NCBI GenBank assembly: GCA_009731375.1 | Contig: BJOX01000326.1 | Location: forward strand, 79,897-114,447 | Reading direction: 5' to 3' | Origin: Paulinella micropora | Taxonomy: Eukaryota; Cercozoa; Imbricatea; Euglyphida | Length of the DNA: 34,551 bases | Shown: positions 1 through 34,551 of the stretch, piece by piece | Numbering within the stretch: the stretch's first letter is position 1 | Layout of the letters: the number at the start of each line of letters is the position of its first letter | The notes under the pieces: model-generated | Told to the model about the DNA's origin: nothing | Databases searched by the model: none | Seen by the model: only the letters and a program-made list of their open reading frames with translations | Translations under genes and position numbers: made by a program

Positions 1-269
1 GTGTCTTTGAATACATCTCTCTTTCATACGCATCAAATACATGTAGATATATTTGCTCTGAATTTATACGTATTTTTAGGTTATGTATGTATGTACACGC
101 AGGTGGTAGTCAGAACGCTAAGTCCCAAGCAAGGGGGGGGGGGAAGTGTGTGTGTGTGTTCTATGTGTCTTTGATACATCTCTCTTTCACACGCATCTAA
201 TACATGTAGATATATTTGCTCTGAATTTCTACGTATTTTTACGTTATGTATGTATGTATGTATACGCAG

Positions 270-8825
<8,556 letters not shown>

Positions 8826-9003
8826 TGGCTCCTCTTGGGCCTTGGTGGCTAACCCAAACGCGCCAGAAAATATCAGACAAACCATGACAAGCAGTGACAG
8901 ACCCGAGACCAGGATTGAACGGCCACCGATGGGGACACTCTCGCCGTGGTAGGAGGGGCAGAAATTACTGTAGCAGCGCAAGCTCTCGCTCTTGATCTTT
9001 TTT

Positions 9004-9046
<43 letters not shown>

Positions 9047-9068
9047 AATTTTTTTTTTTATTTTTTTT

Positions 9069-9110
<42 letters not shown>

Positions 9111-9613
9111 NNNNNNNNNNCTGCTACGCGGCCAATTTTGACGTATTTTGCGACCTCGCCGGCCCAGCTTGCCTTGCCCGCCAAACACGTCAAATTTGGG
9201 CTTGCTGCCAAATATTTCTTCCACATCTTTTAGATATTAGATGATCATTCAAACTGCACGGGTGAAAAGGCTTTAATTTGTTCACTGACGTCTTCTTCGC
9301 TGTGTGCGTATGTGTGTCGCTCCCTCTTGTTGCTTCCTCCACTCGCTTGTTGTCCTATGAATCCTCCTTGCTCTCGCACTCTTGTTGCACACTGGCATTT
9401 CTATCTCTCTCTCTCTCTCTCTCTCTCTCGCTCTCTCTCTCTCGTGCTGTGAATTGGGAGTGTGTCTTAACGCGGCTCAAATCAAACAGCCACGCAAACC
9501 AAACTTAGTCGTCGCGTGAGCGACGACTGGGGGAAAAAAAAAGCTCAATTGCCCGTCTCGACCCTATTGGCATGACCACAGCAATCAATCAGTCAACCAC
9601 GCCGCTCTTATTT

Positions 9614-9678
<65 letters not shown>

Positions 9679-10017
9679 AACCTGCCGACCCATCATCATC
9701 TAGGCCCTACCCACCCGCAAACAAACAAAAACACACACGCACACGCACAACTTGGCACTTTCATTCTCATGTCAGATCTAGCTAGGCTCTGCATGCCGTT
9801 CACATTGTCCTCAATGTCAAGGGATTATCTTGAGCATTTTCATAGGCGCCTTCTCTTGTCCGAGAAAAATAAGCGTTCACAGTTGCGCGATTTGGCCAGC
9901 GGGACGTTACCCCAGTGAAATTGATATGAACACTAACAATATATACAACTAAGTATATGATGATAAACTTCGAACCCCCCCCCCCCCCCCCCCCTTTTTT
10001 TTTTTTTNNNNNNNNNN
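9111..10017. other. Assembly gaps beside poly-T
   Basis: N at 9111-9120 and 10008-10017. Confidence 0.95.
9121..9220. mobile_element. Foldback element copy 1
   Basis: Imperfect inverted repeat: CAATTTTGACGTATTTTGCG near 9133 and its complement-like CAAACACGTCAAATTTGG near 9182, with GC-rich centre. Related to 26929-27020. Its left end abuts a gap. Confidence 0.65.
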
Positions 10018-11597
10018 ATCGTATCTTTACATCTACCTAACATTTATATATTTTGACATATATCTACCTCACAAAGCGCAGCTGTTGCGGATTCATAGAC
10101 ATATTGCGCAACCTCTGCGTGTTTTTGTGTTATTAGAATTAATATGTTATGTTGCTAGAAAAGCCACTCGTTTGATCATCATTGACATGAGTGCTGCTTT
10201 TTACTATTTCTAAAATAAGTTATCAATGTTGCAAATGCGGCCCAAATATTACATATATCAACTTGGTACATATTGTGATGCAATGCCATAGAATTAATAA
10301 TTTACGATTGTTTTCAATATTGACAACGCAACATAAACAGTATTAATACCGGTAATAGCACAAAGAAAGTCAGAACACTCGTTGTTGATTTCATAATATG
10401 AGCGAGGGTCGAACGATCGGTCCTTTGATCTTATATTTTCTATTAAGCATTTGTTTGGTTATTAAATAAAATTATTAACCCTTAACGTAATTTCAGTCCA
10501 CTTAAGTGGACTCAATCCACTTCAGTGGATGGGATCGTAATTAGGTTTACCGTCAAGCATGCAACATCATTCTGGAATGAGATATCAATACGTAAAGCAT
10601 TTAGGGGTTTATTAATATAATAAAAAAACACCTCTAATTTATATTTCGACTTTCTTCCAGTATGAAAAGTGGCAAAACTGACTTGTATTAATAGAACGAT
10701 TTGAGGTGCCACTCGTCCATTTCAAGTTTTTCAGTATTTTTCCCGGAAAATCTGTGCAGTGGTGAAAAGTCGATTTTCGATCAGCGTGGCAGCCGGGTGG
10801 CATTCTACTTGAATCAGTAGCTAGCTCTTAATCTCTGCAATCACGCAACATCCCGCTAGTATTAATATGATCATGCAAATTTGTAACAGTGCTCCGAGGC
10901 TCAACACTTTTCCTGTTTGAGGTTTCAAGTGGTCACGTAGTAGTTGTTTCACTGAATTTTTGCTTTTCCCCAAACTTGCATTTATTATTCTCAGGGTTAT
11001 ATTATATTATATATCCAATATGAACTAATCAATGACAGGGCCCGTAGTATTTGCGAGTATAGCCTTGCACTGTGACAGACAGCACTGCATGGGAACATTG
11101 AGCCTTTGTTATTAATATATTGTTAGTAAATAACTGCCCCGGTCAACACATATTTGAACTTGCCGCATTCTGTCCCACGTGATCAATTGCAGCACGTTGA
11201 ATATATAACATCGAAGATGCCGGATGTGAGGTCGAACTCACACATCAATACCAAATTTGCCTTGTAAGCGGTTTTCGGCGCCTCTTCCGCATGCTACACA
11301 CCCTTGAACAAAGTCTTTGATATTCTTGTTCACCGTCCGCCTTCTCATCAAAATTTCCTTGTCACGAACCATCGCATTCTGTCCACACCTACAAGTTTAT
11401 CAAGAAAAAACTGGCTTGCAGACCGTCGGACGTGAAATATAAAAAGGATCAATAATTTATTTATTTATTTATTTGTCCCTCCACAGTGAACGACTTTAAT
11501 ATATTATATAATTGAAGAACGCTTGCTCTTCGTAGAACTGAAAACTAGGAAGCATGCCACGGTAAGTCACCTGCGGATGTTGATACTTGCTCCCAGG

Positions 11598-11750
11598 TTA
11601 AATAATGTAAAATATAACACACACACACAACCCCAAAATAATTAATATCAATCTGATAAGGAAATTCTATTAATATTAATTTCCTTATCAGATTGATATT
11701 AATTATTTTGGGGTTGTGTGTGTGTGTGTGTTATATTTTGCATTGTTTAA
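11598..11750. repeat. Large near-perfect inverted repeat (hairpin)
   Basis: Arms of about 70 bp: AAAATATAACACACACAC...GATAAGGAAATT (left, from 11609) and its complement AATTTCCTTATCAGATTG... to TTATATTTT (11739), around an 11-nt AT loop at 11667-11677. The arms differ mainly in CA/TG repeat number. Confidence 0.9.
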
Positions 11751-11771
11751 TACTAGTAATATCTATTACAT

Positions 11772-12027
11772 ATTGCTGTTGACATTCAAGACAACAACAA
11801 AAATTGATTTTTCTGTTTTGGTTGGAATTTCAGTTTTGGTTGGAATTTTGATTTTGGGTGAAAATTTGAATTTTTCAAATTAACGGCTATATTCGTCCGC
11901 GAAATGTTACCGTTAAATTTGAAAATTTGAATTTTTGTCACAAAAATGAAAAACTGCCACAAAAATGAAAATCTGACACAAAAATGAAAAACTAATTTTT
12001 GTTGTTGTCTTGAATGTCAACAGCAAT
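11772..12027. mobile_element. MITE-like element with 34-bp terminal inverted repeats
   Basis: 11772-11805 (ATTGCTGTTGACATTCAAGA...) is exactly complementary to 11994-12027. The interior is AT-rich with GTTTTGGTTGGAATTT twice and CACAAAAATGAAAA three times. No target-site duplication identified. Confidence 0.75.
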
Positions 12028-12240
12028 AACTTTGAAAACCAAAAATAATGATGAAAACAGGATTGAAATATTAGCATCCATTGACATTAAAAACTATCAG
12101 ATAACGCTGGAGACCCAAAATTAGGATGAAAAACAGGTAGATGTTTATAAATATTAACAAAAAACAAAAAACAAAAAAACAGGTAACGTTGGAAACCCAA
12201 AATGACGAGGAAAACGTTTATATATATTAACACATAAATT

Positions 12241-12440
12241 ATTAGTATTTCTAAAGCTAAAGATAGAACGCTGCCTGAGAACTACAGACCCATTTCCCTA
12301 CTGCCAATTATCGCTAAGGTCTTTGATATTATACTTAACAAGCAACTGATGGCCCACCTCATCAGGTACCCGAACTCAATATGCTTTCCGACCACACTCA
12401 AACATAACAATCACCACACCACAAAAACCGTCAAGTGATG
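12241..12440 (+). pseudogene. LINE reverse-transcriptase fragment, frameshifted
   Basis: From 12253 the frame reads KAKDRTLPENYRPISLLPII and AKVFDIILNKQLMAHLI, the fingers region of non-LTR reverse transcriptases (NYRPISLL..ISKVFE.ILN..L). After a frameshift near 12368 the neighbouring frame reads TQYAFRPHS, matching the Q.GFR.g.S motif. The catalytic YADD block is absent. Jockey/CR1-like superfamily at best. Confidence 0.75.
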
Positions 12441-13101
12441 TTTGACGTAAACACATAATTGTTCTGTAAATACATTTTAACCATGTCCCATGATCTGGTG
12501 GGATGGACAAAAATTGGTAGATGAAAAAAAAAAAAAAACTAACAAATAATGATAAATGGTCAAAACACTGCAAAAGACAGTATTATTTGACCATTTACAT
12601 CAAAAAGTCAAACACTGCTAGAGACAGTTTAGATAGTATTACATGAATACTACTACTACCTTAATGATAACGAAAAGCCTATGTTTTCTCTGAAAACAGG
12701 ACAAGACAGAACAGAACCAAACAAAACAAATAGAAAAACCTTATAGCTATATCATATCGCGGATTGATATCTATCATGTGGTGTTGAGCCAAATGAAGTA
12801 AAAATTTCGGTCGTGATTGAATCTAATAGCTAACAAGATAGACACGCTCTTCCACAGTGCAATGTCTACCAAGAACCCCATAACACTTCATATGCTATCT
12901 GTGCTGGACTTTGGAGTTGGTTTTTTTTTGTTGTTCCGCTAGCATTAGATGATGCTTGTATTAGCACACTGAGCGTGATTACTGACTTTCACAAGGCAAA
13001 AGTTGTCCAACTTTCAACACATTATTCTCAATCAATACTTGAGATACGAAAAATGCTGAAAAAGCCATTTGAAAGCAACACACAACACACACAACACACA
13101 C

Positions 13102-13149
<48 letters not shown>

Positions 13150-13499
13150 GCGCGCGCCGCTGTTCTAAGCTTTGAAGCGATGGCTTCAGCATGGCTATAC
13201 TAACTAACACCATATTGACGAAGAACGGTGATTTCAAAGTTGAAGGGTTTTTTTTTTTTTTTTTCTCTCCGTTTATGAATCGTGCTCACGTCAGATTAGT
13301 TGAGATTAAAGTGTCCGGTTAGACATGTCGGGTGACTGGTGGATATGCCTGAGTGGCAAGTCCATCAGACCACGCACGGACATTGCAGGCGAGGCATGGA
13401 TGTGCACATTATTGTAGAAACCACCGCTGTTGCGGAAGGACGTCATTTGGCTTTGAAGAACATCGCTTTCCAACGAGATCTAGACACAAAACGACATGA

Positions 13500-13518
13500 A
13501 ACATATGAATGGTGGTGG

Positions 13519-13559
<41 letters not shown>

Positions 13560-13662
13560 GCTGCTGCTGCTGCTGCTGTCGTCATCGTCGTTGTTGTTGG
13601 AGTCGTGAGAGAGAGAAAGGGGGGGGTGGGGGGGGGTCGCAACAACAAATAAATTCTCTTTA

Positions 13663-13732
<70 letters not shown>

Positions 13733-13735
13733 CTC
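13500..13735 (+). repeat. (GTT)n, poly-G and (CT)n
   Basis: 13513-13560 GTT then CTG; 13620-13635 G-rich; 13662-13741 CT. A short duplicated edge (CGTTGCCTATTGCAGGCTGG and CGTTGCCTGTTTCGGGCTGG) follows at 13755 and 13851. Confidence 0.9.
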
Positions 13736-14367
13736 TCTCTCGCTTACTTCACTCGTTGCCTATTGCAGGCTGGGTACAGTCAGTGGAGTATTTTCGCATT
13801 TTAACATTTTATGTATGTTATGTATGTCATGCATGTTATACCTCACGCGTTGCCTGTTTCGGGCTGGATATAGCGGGCGGAGAATCGCTCGTTGGTGCAC
13901 GCTCCAAAGACAGGACTTTAGACTTTTGTTCTTGGCTCTTCGTAGGGCCGTGGGTAGGGGTCACCGGACAGGACCTCGAAACGCGCGGCAAATGGGCGCT
14001 AACCTCCGCGAAGTGGGAATCCAAGATAGACCTAAACATATGAGCCGAATACATGAGAGTCGGATCATATGAGCAAAACATACATACAAAGTTATTACAT
14101 ACATACACGCGTATACAAGGAACAATTAACAAGAGACGGAAGGCAGAACACGCAAATTTTCCCATTTTTTTTTGAAAATTTTCCGGAAAATCACGCGGAT
14201 TTTGCGTCCCATCTCATGTTTTTTTCTTCTATATCATGACCTGGGGTTGCCCGCTCGTTTGGGCCGGTCGAGATCGATGGTGTGCAATGGCGTAGTCTTG
14301 GGCGCCGGGTCGCCTCCTGCTGCCACGTGCCTTGTGGGTGTGGTCGATCGCGCGTCTACGAAAAAAA

Positions 14368-14472
14368 NNNNNNNNNNNNNNNNNNNNNNNNNNNNNNNNN
14401 NNNNNNNNNNNNNNNNNNNNNNNNNNNNNNNNNNNNNNNNNNNNNNNNNNNNNNNNNNNNNNNNNNNNNNNN
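14368..14472. other. Assembly gap, 105 N
   Basis: Flanked by poly-A then (GA)n. Confidence 0.97.
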
Positions 14473-14474
14473 CG

Positions 14475-14547
<73 letters not shown>

Positions 14548-14564
14548 CAGATTGTATTATAATG

Positions 14565-14900
14565 GTGCAGCGTGTCTTGCAATATGCCTCCCCTGGTGAA
14601 TGGCTGCAATTTATGTATGTATGTATATGTTTGTAGGTATGTATGTCTGTCTGTCTATCTTTATGTAGAGCTGTCTTTGGGGCAGACGTTCAACAAAATG
14701 TATGTATGTATGTATGTATGTATATATTTGTATGTAGGTATTTACAAGGGAACTTCCGAGGGGATCGAGCTTATGTATGTATGTCTGTCTGTCTGTATGT
14801 ATGTATGTATGAATATAGGTATGGTATACTATGTCATCGCCTCCACCTCAAGCCATCTTTGGAAATGTACGTATCCGATGCACAGGTAGTGAAACCTACC
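14565..14900 (+). other. Possible small plus-strand exons, unassigned
   Basis: Three AG..GT segments read VQRVLQYASPGEWLQF (about 14565-14612), AVFGADVQQN (14669-14699) and GILCHRLHLKPSLEMYV (about 14819-14885), each running into GTATGT or GTAGTG. They look protein-like, but the phases are not demonstrably consistent and no family is recognised. The segment 13915-14043 (GVTGQDLETRGKWALTSAKW, then stop) may belong with them or be noise. Confidence 0.2.
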
Positions 14901-15050
14901 TACCTACCTACCTACCTACCGACCGACCGACCGACCGACCGACCGACGTACCAACCTATTTACCTACCTACCTACCTACCTACCTGCCTGCCTGCCTGCC
15001 TGCCTACCTACCTACCTACCTACCTGCCTATCTACCTACCTACCCTACGT
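14890..15050 (+). repeat. (CCTA)n with CGAC and CTGC variants
   Basis: Tetramer array of the same type as 5675-6735. Confidence 0.92.
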
Positions 15051-15242
15051 ACGTAAAGCATATTGCACTATCTTAGCACCTTGTGGAAATGGTCGGACTG
15101 TACGAATGCGGATCTGTGTGGACATAGAGAAGGAGGAGAAAGCGTATTTATTTCATATTACATTACACTTATATGAAGGGGTATGTACATTCCGCGATCT
15201 AGGGGTGGTGAAGGCGTCCCAGACACCTACCTACCTACCTAC

Positions 15243-15328
<86 letters not shown>

Positions 15329-15337
15329 GTCTATCTG

Positions 15338-15386
<49 letters not shown>

Positions 15387-15420
15387 TATTCTCTTCATGT
15401 TGTCAACCACAGCTATATAC

Positions 15421-34291
<18,871 letters not shown>

Positions 34292-34307
34292 CTACATAGA
34301 TAGATAG

Positions 34308-34376
<69 letters not shown>

Positions 34377-34378
<2 letters not shown>

Positions 34379-34551
34379 GAGATATCGTATAATGTCAGAA
34401 AAAAGGAGCTTCTGATTTTGTCAACCAAGGAAGTCTGTGGGTAAAGTATTAACCCGATGCCCAGCTAAGCCGTGATGTTTGCACGGAAGGGACTGATACA
34501 GGCGATACCAAAGCTCCCTAGTACCAGGCGGGGCCAGGGCTCGTTCCATAA
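34377..34551 (-). mobile_element. Interspersed element copy 2, runs off window
   Basis: Matches 31844-32019 with a handful of substitutions. Its minus-strand 3' end abuts (TATC)n at 34296-34376. Truncated by the window edge. Confidence 0.7.

Larger units (their letters stand above)
8826..13300. other. Microsatellite-poor, AT-rich intergenic stretch
   Basis: Contains poly-T with a gap (9000-9120), a foldback, one (CT)n at 9620-9676, poly-C/poly-T with a gap (9976-10017), the two large inverted repeats (11.6-12.0 kb), the LINE fragment and a (CA)n at 13078-13146. Reading frames are short and show no recognisable product. At 10500-10526 a short repeat CCACTTAAGTGG / CCACTTCAGTGG is palindromic. 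Confidence 0.7.

Noticed and set aside
10512-10712. 66-codon minus frame in the AT-rich stretch
   Set aside because: Short, no motif, no splice context; expected by chance.
13339-13608. Plus-strand frame MDMPEWQVHQTTHGH followed by poly-Leu
   Set aside because: No recognisable family, runs into (GTT)n; too little support to annotate.

Overview
This is eukaryotic nuclear DNA. The evidence is small, phase-compatible exons separated by GT...AG introns, retroposons, and a very large load of simple-sequence repeats. I cannot name the organism. The mobile elements (a non-LTR retrotransposon with a restriction-like endonuclease domain, a tRNA-derived SINE) resemble types common in aquatic invertebrates. 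The eIF4G-like protein, however, ends right after its MA3 domain, without the W2 domain of animal eIF4G, which is the architecture of plants, fungi and many protists.

Layout. (1) 270-8825, plus strand: the last eleven recognisable exons of an eIF4G-family translation initiation factor. They encode a G/S/Q linker, an acidic-then-lysine-rich region, a complete MA3 domain and a stop codon. Every exon phase agrees. (2) about 8830-13300: the only long stretch poor in microsatellites. It is AT-rich, with no convincing gene, a decayed LINE reverse-transcriptase fragment, two large inverted repeats and a foldback element. (3) about 13300-15100: possible small plus-strand exons, low confidence. (4) 15421-34291, minus strand: a long gene of about 25 small exons (about 690 codons visible), joined in phase at all but two junctions. 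Its upstream part looks like the C-terminal half of an RGS-type fold. The rest is Ser/Pro/Thr/Arg-rich and not recognised.

Most striking feature: at most of the exons in both genes the splice junction itself (about 15-50 nt of exon edge plus the AG or GT and some intron) has been copied two to nine times into the adjacent intron, each copy spaced by tetranucleotide, trinucleotide or dinucleotide repeat. The introns are therefore junction-anchored compound minisatellites full of decoy splice sites. Retroposons in the window end in, and are embedded in, the same microsatellites: (TATC)n for the LINE, (ATT)n for the SINE. This suggests how the repeats are seeded and perhaps targeted.

Nine runs of N are assembly gaps, several beside long G or C homopolymers, so copy numbers and nearby phases should be read with caution.
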